Shown here piece after piece: positions 11,631 to 23,276 of a stretch of DNA of 64,000 nt (positions are counted from its first letter, which is position 1; every line of letters begins with the position of its first letter). The DNA is from Thuidium tamariscinum (taxonomy: Eukaryota > Streptophyta > Bryopsida > Hypnales > Thuidiaceae): assembly GCA_947034885.2 (NCBI GenBank), contig OX344749.2, positions 53,845,682 through 53,909,681 of the forward strand. The letters are read 5' to 3'. The notes under the pieces are model-generated. The model saw only the letters and a program-made list of their open reading frames with translations, searched no databases and was not told the origin of the DNA. Both the position numbers and the translations under genes were made by a program.

Positions 11631-12830
11631 TCACTTGGCCTGCGAGTACAAAAAGGTGCCCAGAATGGCAATGGCAGCACCAAGACCATTGATGGGACTG
11701 ACAGGAGTGCGAAAGATGAGAATGGAGGTCACAATCACCGTCACGCGCTTCATGGTATTGCCAATGCTGAAAGAGAGAGGGGAGATCTGGTCCAGGGACA
11801 TGTAAGACACCTGGTTGTGCAAGTGGTACAGTACACACTGCAGCACCACCCAGAGCGGAAACTGATTTCCCACCGACTGAACGGCCGCCCCCCATCCAGC
11901 TGCCCACACGTCTGGGCCCTCCACCGCGACGGCGAAGGGCAGCAGGAGGACGCACGACATCATGCTCAAGCACGCGTAGTAATTCATGCCGCCCACTTGC
12001 TTGCCCTTCCGCATTCCCTTCTTCGACGCAATGTTGCGGAACACGAAGGCCACATTGGAAATCATGGCTCCCACGAACCCTATCGTGCTGAAATTCAGCT
12101 CCGTGGCCGCAGCCAATGCGCACCCCCCGATGATCGGCAGCAGCGTCAAGTACACCGCCAAAGGAAAATCCTCCCCCATGAACAGCTTCGAGATGATGAC
12201 GCTGCAGGCGGGCTCCAAGCTCTTGATGATGTGGTGCGACGAGACCGCGATCTTCGACAAGCTCACCGTCGCCGCCACGAAGCCAATGGTGTGCAGAACG
12301 GCGACAGGCGCCAGAGCTTGCCAAAATTCCCTGTCCACGTCCGGGGGCTCGACCAAGCGCAGCCCCCAGAGGACCAGCATGATGGCCGACCCCATGGCCA
12401 ACGACAGCACGGATGTCAACCATGGAAAGGGGAACACGTTCAGCACCTTCTTGTTGTAAATGTTGAAGACCGCATTCAGCGACCACCACACCGCAAAGTA
12501 GAGCTCAATTGGGAACCTCGAGGTGGTTTCGCTCGTCCCGCTTGCTGCATCCGCATACTCATCCGAAGAGCCGACCTCGATCGCTCGTGCAACCGTTGCG
12601 CTCCTCCTTTTCGCCGTCACAGTCACATCGGTCACGAAATCCGAAGGAGGTTGCGACAGACGTAATGGGCTGAAACCTCCCAGATTAGTCGCCTCCGTGG
12701 ACAGGAACAGGACAGGGGAGCTGGAACGCCGGAGTCTCAAAACGCAAACTGGGCTGCTCATCCCCCGCAATGAAAGAACCGGCGTGTTCGAGAACGAGGC
12801 CATGCCTGAGAGCGCGCGCAGCATCGCCAT
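11631..12830 (-). CDS. GPT: Plastid glucose-6-phosphate/phosphate translocator-like protein, intronless
   Basis: The frame of 399 residues starts at the ATG at 12830; the open frame reaches further upstream but without an ATG. Residues 1 to about 100 are Ser/Arg-rich like a plastid transit peptide. Residues about 107-399 match the GPT branch of the plastid phosphate translocator family along their whole length: VWWSLNAVFNIYNKKVLN, LLPIIGGCALAAATELNF, GMNYYACLSMMS, VSYMSLDQISPL, SIGNTMKR and the C-terminus GTFLYSQAK. The family exchanges sugar phosphates for inorganic phosphate across the inner plastid envelope by about ten membrane helices. Phosphate-binding Lys203 and Lys361-Arg362 are kept. 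Oddities: the usual GHV reads GFV (Phe184), SFTH reads SSHH (198-199 changed), SGEP reads SLEP, and YHLYNQ reads YHLHNQ (His338). There are no introns, which suggests a retrocopy or intron loss. The family is secure; the substrate is not. Confidence 0.92.
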   Translation of the reverse strand: MAMLRALSGMASFSNTPVLSLRGMSSPVCVLRLRRSSSPVLFLSTEATNLGGFSPLRLSQPPSDFVTDVTVTAKRRSATVARAIEVGSSDEYADAASGTSETTSRFPIELYFAVWWSLNAVFNIYNKKVLNVFPFPWLTSVLSLAMGSAIMLVLWGLRLVEPPDVDREFWQALAPVAVLHTIGFVAATVSLSKIAVSSHHIIKSLEPACSVIISKLFMGEDFPLAVYLTLLPIIGGCALAAATELNFSTIGFVGAMISNVAFVFRNIASKKGMRKGKQVGGMNYYACLSMMSCVLLLPFAVAVEGPDVWAAGWGAAVQSVGNQFPLWVVLQCVLYHLHNQVSYMSLDQISPLSFSIGNTMKRVTVIVTSILIFRTPVSPINGLGAAIAILGTFLYSQAK

Positions 12831-15601
12831 GGCACTCCAAACCTCAAAAATTTCCACGAGGAAACCCAAAACCCACCAGAAAAAAGCTTTCAAATCGAAA
12901 AACCGAGTCAGGAAAGCCAATCGCGATGGCTCAAATTCGACCCTCGACCGATCAAAAGGCTCATCAAGAGAAGAGCGGCAAAAAAACTGCAACAAAGCGT
13001 TCAATCTCCCACACGGTCACGATCCATGGATAGCTAAACAATAAATGAGGGATTTCAAACAGCCCTTCACCAAGCGAATCACCACGACTCCAAACCCAAT
13101 AAAATGGAACCGCGCGAAAAATTCACGGCTTCCTCGATTCGCCCAACAACGCTGCTGCCTGCCTGCCTGCTCAATCAATCATTCAGATGACTCACATGCA
13201 ATTGAGACCACCTGGAGCTCGGGCCTCACCGCTGCCTCCTCCTCTTCATCCCGAATGTGATCATGCAGCGGAATCCCACAGCATCGGTGCAGTACAGTAC
13301 TATAGTACGTCGATGGAGAGCGCCAGGCGCAAGGGAAGAGCCCGCTTCGTAGGGTCCTCACTCCTCAGTGCGTTTCTTCGGGGACAGGCAACTGGCGGCG
13401 AGACGAGTGCAGGCAGGTGGACAGTAGTAGGTGGGGACTGAGGACTGACGATGAAGTGGTAGTGGCTGAGTCACGGAGTGGGACTCTTCCAGTGGGCATT
13501 CCTTTCCACGGTACTTTCTATACAAAATACCGCGGGAAGCAGATCATCCAGTTCCGGATGGGCTGACGACCGGCACTTGCTTGAAGGGTTCCTGCTGAAG
13601 TGGGTGACTTCTATTGGTCATCAGGGGATCTGCGATAATCCTAAGAAATAGGCGGTGTATATAAAATGTCGGGTTATGCAAGCGTCAACCATTCTGGCAC
13701 CCTCAAATTGGTGTGCCCACAGAATCTTGACTCAACTTCATCCAGTCTCATGGATGATAAATTCGTCCTTCGGAGAGGTTTTATCCATGTATGTATGTCT
13801 CTGACCAGGTTCAGTGTATCCAGACTCAAAATTAGCCATACACCACAAGAAAAAATAGAAATGATTTCAACCTGCAATTCAGTGTGACTTTGGTAATTAG
13901 TGGCACACTTGCTAATACTACTATAGTGACCGGGTGGATTGGCCCCTCGCTCAGCCTTACCATGTTTTACCAAAGGTGCAATCGAAACAAAAAGCCCCCT
14001 CGTTTGGGCCGTGATCACCCCTACATTCTTCATTCCTAGGCTAATTTGGGGTCTCTGATCCCAAATATGAATTCAATATTTGCAAAAAAAAATTTGTATG
14101 AAAAATAAAAAAATTACAACATTTTACCCAAGTGGTTGAGTGAGGGGGTCACTCCTCCCTGCCTCTACAATACTACAATACCCCCCAAACTTGTTGGTTT
14201 CAAAACTTTCTTCTTGGCAATAAAGAATTGAAAAGGAGACATCATTTCATAGCATTTGACATTGAAATGTCAATGAGAGTTTTGGATTTTCTAATTTTCA
14301 AAAATTGTGCTTATAAGTGTGTTCAAAAAATTATTGAAAAATTTATTCTTTACTTTAAGAAATTGTGACTAGTTCTACTAAGGGCCAAAATCTCCAAAAC
14401 GATTTGGGTTTTATTTGACTTCTTGTTGCCAATTAAGATCAATTTTATTAGTGAAAAATATTTTGAGTGGTCCTATGTCTTGAAAATGCAAGACCATTGT
14501 TGCAAAATAATTGAATGCTACATAGATAGTGCATTTCTCGTGAGTTAGACAAATTTAGTATTTTGCATATGTAGTAATAGACTATGAATTCTATCTACCA
14601 ACCATGGTCTTGTTGGCAGTAGGGTTTTGTATTCCTTGGCTTAGTGGCAATGGTTTGCATAACTAGAGAAGAGTAGGTGTACCTAAAATCTCCAAAACGT
14701 TATAACAAAGGTAGTTGTGATTAGTGTGAAAAGGCCTCTAAATATGAATTCTAATTTCAAAGGATTCCATAAGCATCGAGTTCACTTGTGTGGTCCTCAA
14801 ATAGCTCTAATAATATTCTATACAATTAATTCAAATTAGTAAGAGAATTTGAATAGCACAAATTGTCTACAAATTTGGATGAATGTTGTATGTATGTGAT
14901 CTAATTATTGTAAATGTTTGGTTATTTCAATTTTCAAACAAAATTTGAATGTATATAGATGAAAAATGATGAAATTGAATTAAAATCATACTATTTGAGA
15001 TAATATGAAAATAATGTAGACCAAATTATTTTGTTAACTTCTAAGGCATTACCTCTTGGATGACTTCTATTGGTTATGATATCAATAACTTCTAAAAAAT
15101 AGAAAGTAAGGTACTAATAAATGTTAGTTTTGTTATTACTTCAAGTACATCATTGAGAATAAATCTTATAGTAATTTCAAATTAACTCAGAGAGATAAAA
15201 CTAAACTTACATTGTTATAAGTGTTCTACCATCCATGTGATGACATAATCAAATTGAAAATGTTTATAGGATTATCCTTAATATCATCCACTTGTATGGA
15301 TGATAAATTTGGAATTGTACTAATTTTTATTTTGTCTACGAGCAACTTTAGGAATTGAAAAGTAATTTATAGGATTCATCTTTTCTAAAACAATCTTATC
15401 ATTGGGATTATTGTATTTGGCAATTCCATCTTAGATCTATAAATAATTTATTTTTTGTTCTGCTTAATAATTTCTTAAAGAATGGACATCAAATATATTT
15501 TCTTTCAAAAAAATTCTACATTCTCGATCCAATTCTTTAATATAATTTTTTTAATTTAGCATGTGTAGTATAAACATCTTAATCTAAAATGATTAAAAGC
15601 C
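12831..15601. other. 5' flank of the translocator gene, then AT-rich gene-free stretch
   Basis: GC-balanced sequence runs to about 14040 and should hold the minus-strand translocator promoter and 5' leader. A GTGAGT-type donor on the minus strand near 13197 leaves room for a leader intron, not proven. A plus-strand TATATAAAA lies near 13658 with no downstream gene I can support. From about 14040 the sequence is AT-rich and featureless. Confidence 0.45.
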
Positions 15602-16530
15602 TTAATTCCTAAAGGATCAAGTTGTATTTGGGGGAAAATAGAATTTTTGGGCAAATATGTGTGACTAGAGATTTTATTATTTTACTTTGAATTCTTCATA
15701 CAAGATGTGGACAAGGAATACCTTTAAGGCCAACAATCTTCTTAACTTTTAACCACATTGTTAAAAAATTATTGTATGATATGTTACTCCTTTCTCAACT
15801 TGGGCATTCTAGGTAGATTTTTAAAAATCAATTTTTTAGAAACAAATTCTTTTAATCAATTCTCTAGATTTATAAATAGGTGGAAAGTTGTGCATCATTC
15901 CATTTTAATCAATGAGATGAAAGTTGTGAAGAATTTTAGTTTGGAGGCAATTGTCGATTTTGTATTCTAAAATAAATTTTAAAGTCCATTACTTAACTTG
16001 ATTGATTTAAAATATTTTTGAAAAACAACAACAATATTGGCTATAGATTATTCATGACAGCATTACAACCATTGAGATTGACATTTTTCAATTTCATGAC
16101 TAAATTCTTAACAATTTAGTATTTTAATCATTCTCTACTTCTTTCTACTTACTATTTTTTTCCTATATGTTGTACAATTCAAACTAATTTGAAAATTTTC
16201 AAGCATATAGCCAATTTGACTTGAAGAACTAATACAAAGAAGCACCAATAACATGGATATTTTTTCATACAAATTTGAGCTTGTGAAGTGTAATTGCTTG
16301 GCTTTTCACAAGGCCATAAAATTTTTTGGTCAATTCAATTGTTCATATCTTACAATTCGCAATGTAGAAATTATAAAAAATTTCTACATCTTTTCAAACA
16401 AGTGTACTACAAGATCCTATAGTTGAGTTTGTCAAAGAACATTGTTTTTCTAAAGTTTGTTACATGTACAAGAAATAGTAGTTTTGGAATGTTTTTGGTG
16501 AAGATACAGCCAAAGAACTTTAGGAATCAA
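15602..16530 (-). mobile_element. MITE family A, full-length inverted copy
   Basis: Read on the minus strand this 929-bp segment follows the full-length copies at 35173 and 42734 block by block, ending in TTGATTCCTAAAG on one side and TTAATTCCTAAAGGATC on the other. Diagnostic blocks on the plus strand are 'aaccattgagattgacattt', 'gttgtacaattcaaa', 'catcttttcaaac', 'gatcctatagtt' and 'ttttggtgaagatac'. It is more diverged than the copies at 35 and 42 kb. The 70-codon frame at 15758-15970 lies inside it and is not a gene. Confidence 0.75.
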
Positions 16531-19500
16531 AATATAGGTAGGTAAGGTACAAAATAGATAGTATCCTCATTTAAACACTAACAATTTGTAATCTATACAA
16601 TCAAAGTTTTTGATTGTCTTCTACATAATCTTGTACTAGTCTAGTGCAATATCTTTTAGTTAGATATGTAAAAAAAAAAATTCTAAAGTCTTAAATTACA
16701 CTTTCAATTTACTTTTTTGAAATGACAATTTTGAGTGGAACTTGATGAAAAATTGGCATTAGGACTTTAATAGTGAAGATAGAAGAACACATCAATGTTA
16801 TGAAAATATACTTTTCATTTCAATTGTTAACTTGCAATTAAAGTTATTCAACCAAAACTAAAACTAATTGAACTTAGAGATACCAAGAAAATAAAAATAA
16901 AATCATCTTATTTCATTTTTTTTAATCATCTTGCAGATTTTATTTTTGTTTATATAGAAAATTTTGATTCATTTTATATAACATATTTGATTTGTTTTTT
17001 TAATCAATTTTCACAATTTTTTTCTTAAACAAATCCTCAAGTTTTAGTTTGTGTGCTAGAATAATAATACCATTGGAATTAGTATGATTTAATTCCATTT
17101 TAAAATTGTTAACAATTTTTTTTCTTTCCAATGTCTATTTACAACAAGAGCCCACTTGTTTCAAACAACAAAAATTATAGCCCACCCTTTAACAAAAGAC
17201 CAATTTTCAAAAATTCAAAAGGCCCTTTAGAATGTCCACATCGTTCATGTAGCAACAATTAATATAGGCAAAACATTGAACCAAATTTTTGATACTAGCT
17301 TACAAACCCTTCATATTATTGATTGGCATTGATGTTTTTGTATGAAACTCAATCACAATGGCATTTTGTAAAAACTTTTTAGTGAATACAAATTTCAAGT
17401 GTGCACCAAAATATAGGTACATTGAGAGAAAAAAAATGGCTTTGTATTGTAACCAATAACAACTTGATTCTCCATTTGCACCATGGTATGTGGCAAAATT
17501 CTCTCATTCAATTGAATTACAATGTGTTTATGTTTACAATATTCAACCTAGGTTCCACTTTTTTCATCTACAACTAGCTTTTGCGTACAATCCTAAAGAG
17601 AACCTTAAATTACTATATTTCAAATAGTTTCTAATATGACTATTTCTTCACCAACTATATTTACGTATATCACATACGACCCCAACTCAATCATTCTTTT
17701 TCAATACAAATAGATATTTCATAGTTTTTGGATATAGAGTTTTTTTTTGAAGTTTTTTAAATGGCATAATGGACTCATGTAGCTTGCTTTCTATTACCAA
17801 CAATTCAAAGCAAACTTTAAGAAGTAGGAGAAGTGAGGAGAGACAAGAGATGTTTTGCATTAAATAAGGTTGTTAATTCTTTAATTTCTGAGGTAGAAGC
17901 TCCACATGCCCCCAACCCCAACCCCTTAATCATGCAAAATCACGTAAGCATTTGTAAGTGTAACTTATCACTTGAATTCAAAAGATTGGTTAAGGTATTC
18001 CAAGAAGTTTAATTGCATAGTTACATGTATACCGGTTCGACTGAGGAAGGATGCGATTCTGTGGCACCGTTGGCCTGCACCGTTCGCCCTAGGCAGGCAA
18101 GGCAGGCGCCGCGAGTCCGCGAGTCTCGATCGAGTAAGATAATGCAGCCCATCAGGCTGGTTAAGACAAAGCTGGCCTGCATGGCCCCATGGACTGAGCT
18201 AGACTGCTAGAGTGCAGGTTTCAGACTTTCAGCCTTTCACGACCTTGAAGTTAACTTTGTACGTTTTCTCTTGCAGAGAGAGCTCACACTTACTGAGAAA
18301 GTGCCCCATTGCATTGGCATGCATGTTGCAGCCAGCCATGGCCACGCCCCTGGCAGATCGCTCGCTTAGTCGAAGCTCCCATCCCTTTCGGTAAGTTGTG
18401 AGACATGATTTTCTCTACGTTAGCTTGCTTTTGTCATTTGCATTCTGCTCTTTCCATACCTCTCGGCCGGTCTCAGTCTGACTCCCAAATGCAATACTTC
18501 TCCTTGGCGTGACAATCTGGCTTGCATGTGTTTGCAGAGGCTAGGTGCGTGAGGACGGCTGCATTAGAACTGACTGTCTGTAGCTAGGTTAGTAGGAGAT
18601 GGATCGGGGAGGTGGAACATTGCAGCATTAGGGCACAGGACCGCAACGGGAAGCCCAGTCGAGCCGGCTATTTTGAGCACGCTTTCTTGACGTTTCAGAA
18701 GCTCGTGATGGATATCCAACACCAAGTCCGAGCTCTTCGGCTTGTTTCGCAATAGTAGGTTTGTTCTTTACAGTACTTGCTCTCCTTTTTTGTGAAGCCA
18801 TGGCAGGGTTTAATGAATATGACACAGGTGGCATGCGAAGCTGAGATCGTTGAGCCCCTTGTTTCATTGTGAGGAGACGGTTGAAATGTAGGTCCTGGGA
18901 TCAAGCTCCGAATAAGCTTGCATGCCCTGATTATGGTTCACTACTTGGACCCCTTCTAAACCCCTCGTCGGGTGTAGACAATTCTCTGGCTGCTGATGGG
19001 CGCAACTGAGCTGTTTGATTGAAGAAATCGTTACTCCTTTACAGCTCGTGCCGTTGCTTTGACAATCATCTTAGGTTTCCAAATGAATCGACCCTTGTCT
19101 GTCACATAGATCGCTGAGTTGCACCAGTGTCAACTTTTAGCGGTGCGTGTTAGTTGAAAAAAGCCCGAGTTGAAGATCCATTTGCGCAGTAATTTTTGAG
19201 GAATTCTTGGCAAAATGCGGTGAGCCTCTTGGCTCCTCCACATAATGCATCCCACACTTGATCTTGACACTAACTAGAACACTTCTGTAGGTTCACATTC
19301 ACTTCTTTGTTTCCGATAAGTTATAATCCTCTTACTGACAGAACAGGCATATATGGGAACAGGCCACGTGGATGAGGTCTATGTGTAGGTGATCAAGGCC
19401 GGGACTCTTTCTCATGTCGGCCTTGAGAAGCTATTTGTATTTGTGTTACAAAATATCAAAGAACATCTGAAGAATCGATCAAGACTCCTTGCAGCAAGTG

Positions 19501-19645
19501 TATGTAGTGACGAATCTTGAATTGATATACAGTCTGAGTGACGGGTATGATAGCGTTTCCATCTTCAGCACCCCACATTCAACATCCCTGTTGAATACAT
19601 GCAGGTTGAACCCTGATTAAGGGACTCCGTGCCACAGGAGGCGGA
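16531..19645. other. AT-rich stretch grading into the 5' flank of the glycosyltransferase gene
   Basis: The part at 16531-17990 is AT-rich and empty. From about 18010 the composition becomes GC-balanced, with many short overlapping frames but none with a motif or good start. This 1.6-kb zone probably contains the promoter and perhaps non-coding leader exons of the gene starting at 19663. Confidence 0.45.
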
Positions 19646-19660
19646 GATCGATCGATCGAT
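19646..19660 (+). repeat. Short GATC tandem repeat just before the start codon
   Basis: GATCGATCGATCGAT lies two bases upstream of the ATG at 19663, within the presumed 5' leader of the glycosyltransferase mRNA. It is self-complementary. No function is claimed. Confidence 0.6.
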
Positions 19661-19662
19661 TC

Positions 19663-22163
19663 ATGGGGGTAAGCAATGGAAATGGAACTGGGAAGCACTA
19701 CTACTCGCAAGGAGAGCAGGTCTCCGGGGTGGGGCATCGCAAAGCGAGCATCACAGTGGGCATGGCCTGTGCTTGTTCCTTCGTCTATGTCCTGTCTCTG
19801 TTTTTCATGGGCGCGCACCCTTGCTGGACGTCTTCTTCTTGTACCCCAGCTCCCTGTGTGAGCCCTTTTATTTTCCAAGCTGAGGAAGCTTCCATTCAAA
19901 GCTTCGCTGCGGAGGAAGATGCGACAGGAAGGGCACGCGACCACCCCGAAGCAGAGCCTTCAAAGTGGCTAGTGGACCGAGGCCACGGTGCTTCGCGGAG
20001 GAACACCGATCTCTCGAGAATCGTGTTTGGCATTGCAGCAGCCACGGACATGTGGTGGGGCAGGAAGGAGTATCTGAAGCTGTGGTGGAGGCCTTCGCAG
20101 ATGAGGGGGTACGTGTTTCTGGACAAGCAGCCGTATGGGAATTACTGGCCTCCCGAGTGGCCTCCCTACAAAATCTCAGAGAACACATCCCACTTCCAGT
20201 ACACGTACAAAGGAGGCTGGCGGTCGGCCATTCGAATCTCGCGCATCGTGTCGGAGCTGCTGCGGCTGGATCTGCCCAACGTGGATTGGTTTGTGGTGGG
20301 GGACGACGACACCTTGTTCTTTGCTGACAACCTGGTGCAAGTTCTGTCCAAGTACGATCCCACCCTCATGTACTACATCGGAAGCAACTCCGAGAGCCAT
20401 CTTCAAAATATTCTCTTCTCCTACACCATGGCCTTTGGTGGAGGAGGATTTGCCATCAGTTACCCTCTGGCCAAGGCTCTGGCGACAATACAGGACGACT
20501 GCCTGTCTAGGTACTCAACTTCTCCCTGCCTTCACATTACTTACAATCCAGATTCATTGCTTCGAGGACGAAGAAATATCGATCTCTGTACCGTTTCCTT
20601 GGTTGGTTGTCTGACTTCTTGGATGAATCATAGTTTGAATCTGCATTGGAGTTTTTGGTTTGTTAGTTACTACTCGTTTCTTCACGAGATAGCGTGAGTG
20701 ATTAGTTGCAGAATATTCTTAAGAACGTTGTAGTTTTCCTGGCACCCGACTGCAACAACTCGAATGTTTCTAACATATTCACTTACTGCTGGCTGGCAAC
20801 AGATATCCGTATCTGTTTGGTAGCGATGATCGCATGCATGCATGCATGGCAGAGCTTGGCATTCCTCTTACGAAGGAGCCGGGATTCCACCAGGTTGGTC
20901 TCATTACTTACTACAAAAAATGCACATATGTCTAGCTCAGTATTTTATACTTTTATTGGTAATTTTCCATAGCCAAAATAAGGTGCGCCACAATTTTTCT
21001 TCATTCAAAAGCTAGGACTGGTCAACATTTTGTCTTGCAATGCTGCACAAATCTTTACTAAATAATCTGTTGCTCAGGAATTCTCTTGTCCCTTCTTCCT
21101 CTGTTTTTGATGAGTGCTGGCCGATCATAGAAATGTGCCAAACTGTACGTGAATCTGAACTTGCACGCCAATCTGAATCTTGGGACGTTTGTCTTGCAGC
21201 TGGACATCGTAGGAGACATATCTGGTCTTCTGGCAGCACATCCAGTGGCTCCCCTGGTAACGCTCCATCACCTTGAGATAATCAAACCCATCTTCCCGAG
21301 CACCGCTACAATGAACTACACGCGTGTGCGTGCACTGCAGCATCTGCTCAAGGCCGCCGAAGTGGAAGCAGGCAGTATTGTCCAACAATCCATCTGCTAC
21401 GCCCCGAACCTCAAGTGGTCCTTTTCTGTCTCGTGGGGCTACGTTGTCCACGTGCACAAGGGCTTTGTCAGTCCTCGTGAACTGCAAGTTCCCCAGAGAA
21501 CATTTAGGTCGTGGTACAAGCAGCGTAGCAAAGCGGAATTCCCGTTCAACACTCGGGAGAATCCTGAGGATGTTTGTAAGCAGCCAACCAGATTCTTCAT
21601 GGATTCAATCAGCGACTCCGGAGGCTTAATGACGAGCATCTTTCTTCGTGAATTTAACGACGAAAAGCAAGGCTGTGCTGAAAATCTGCAGCCACTCAGC
21701 GCTGTGGAGAGAATTCGGGTGTTGAGGAAGAAGCTTGACCAATCTTGGTATCAGGTACACTGCCTCCTACTTCCAAAAAAATATTCCCAACAATCTAGCC
21801 AGTTTCTGACTTTCTGCACTGAAACTCGGTCCTCTTTCGGACAGTTGATGTGACCTCTGAAATGACCATTTGTTCACTCACTAATTCCTGCGTACTTGTC
21901 ACGCCAGCATTGGCAATTTTACGCTTATCACACCTTCAAATTATGTCATTGCCAATTTGGGGGACTCCAAGCGGTGGTCATGGTGTACTAAGCTGAGAAC
22001 GGTGTTTTGTGCTGATGTGCTCTGCATCATGTTTTGACCCCAAGAATATCATCTGCAGATGCCAAGAAGGTCATGCTGCAGGGTAAGAAGCTGGAGAAGT
22101 GAGAACATAGATATTCATGTAGGCCCATGCGAGGAGGGCAAGAGTCTTATCGGCAGCTTCTAA
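19663..22163 (+). CDS. DUF604 / GT31-type glycosyltransferase, four exons
   Basis: Exons by eye: 19663-20510, 20803-20893, 21200-21754 and 22059-22163. All introns are GT-AG and the frames join to 532 residues. The protein has a short cytosolic N-terminus, one membrane helix at about residues 31-50 and a lumenal catalytic part, the type II layout of Golgi glycosyltransferases. Family signatures in order are FGIAAATDMWWGRKEYLKLWW, VDWFVVGDDDTLFFADNLV (metal- and sugar-nucleotide-binding Asp triplet at about 214-216), AFGGGGFAISYPLA, YLFGSDDR, LAAHPVAPLVTLHHLE and the C-terminal MPRRSCCRV with a closing CEEGKS. Exon 2 carries four ATGC units at 20832-20847 that remain in frame. The donor and acceptor sugars of this plant family are poorly known, so I claim only a probable hexosyltransferase. 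It converges on the RlmN-like gene. Confidence 0.9.
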
Positions 22164-22830
22164 TTATTTTAGTTACGAGGTCAATTCAGCAACGCACCCT
22201 CGGTTCCCTCATCGGCTCACTACTGGAACGGCTAGAAGATACTTGCCATGAATTGCACAGATTGAAGCAGAAGATTGCAATGATGCAGTACGCCTGCATA
22301 TATTGCAGTATAGACTTGCTGCAGAATTATGGTGAAGACCTGCTTCCCAGACATTTCTCCTAGGTTCGAAAGTTCAAGCTTCCTGCGTTCTGTTACAATT
22401 GCCAAAATTGCAATGCTGGCATGCAGGAGTGACGATGAGCAAACCAGTTCTCAAGATTATTGGACTCGGTAACAGATGCAGAGGTTGAAGGGTACTAGTT
22501 GCTGCAGAATTGGCACTTCGGGGAAGTTCCAAGTTAAGTTTTGGAATAGAGCAAGTGACCTGATTGTTGAAAGCGGTATGAAGATGAGATACTTCGGTGA
22601 AAGTGAAGTTTCAAGATGGAAATTGAAACCGAAGATAAGCTTTACATTTCAGATTCTGAGCACCACAGAATCAAGGTGCCCCACTAGCAAACCTTCTACA
22701 GGAGTTTACCATGTTGTTCATTTGCTGTGCTTCAATAATAAGAACACCCAAAGAAAAGGAAGGTTATCATTGGGTAAGTTGTGCAATGCGTGAATCAATG
22801 ATACGGCCATATGCTTGGCTGGGCATCTTC
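22164..22830. other. 3' flank of the glycosyltransferase gene
   Basis: GC-balanced sequence with short frames (22127-22363, 22476-22793) without motifs; most likely 3' UTR and downstream flank. Confidence 0.45.
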
Positions 22831-23052
22831 AACCCCATAAGGACCAAGGAATCATAAGATGAAAATGTCCAACTTGATTGGTCATATTCTGAAAGGTACA
22901 ATTTATATGGGGACAAATCTTACATCACCAGAATCAGTTAAGAACATTGCATGTGTTGGTCAGTAGTTTAATAAAATTGGACAAAAGAAGGTACCCCAAA
23001 TGACCTGCTCAAAAACTTGCAAAAAAATGGGCTACTTGGTCCTTATGGGGTT
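22831..23052. mobile_element. Short 222-bp MITE with 18-bp perfect inverted ends
   Basis: AACCCCATAAGGACCAAG at 22831-22848 is perfectly complementary to CTTGGTCCTTATGGGGTT at 23035-23052. The interior is AT-richer and non-coding. It sits in the 1.1-kb gap between two convergent genes, probably within or close to their 3' ends. I see no clear target-site duplication, so the exact ends are not fixed. No other copy is seen in the window. Confidence 0.65.
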
Positions 23053-23276
23053 TACCTACATTCAAATGCACGATTGTGCAACTCAGAGACAACCAAAAGG
23101 TCCAAAACAAATTTCTGGATAGATCGTCTGAAATTTCTTAATTACAATCTGATCACGCTACCCCTGGGTTGAACAGGGAGATAAACAGTTGCACTAGAAT
23201 GCTAAAAAGTTGCTCGATTGCAGTGCCACCTTACATGACCCCCGATCATGGAAGATAGACATAAATAACTTCCACG

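Noticed and set aside
11817..12665. 282-codon plus-strand frame and a 310-codon minus-strand frame (11557-12489) over the translocator gene
   Set aside because: Both are GC-driven shadows of the translocator coding frame. Neither has a domain, and the translocator frame matches its family end to end.
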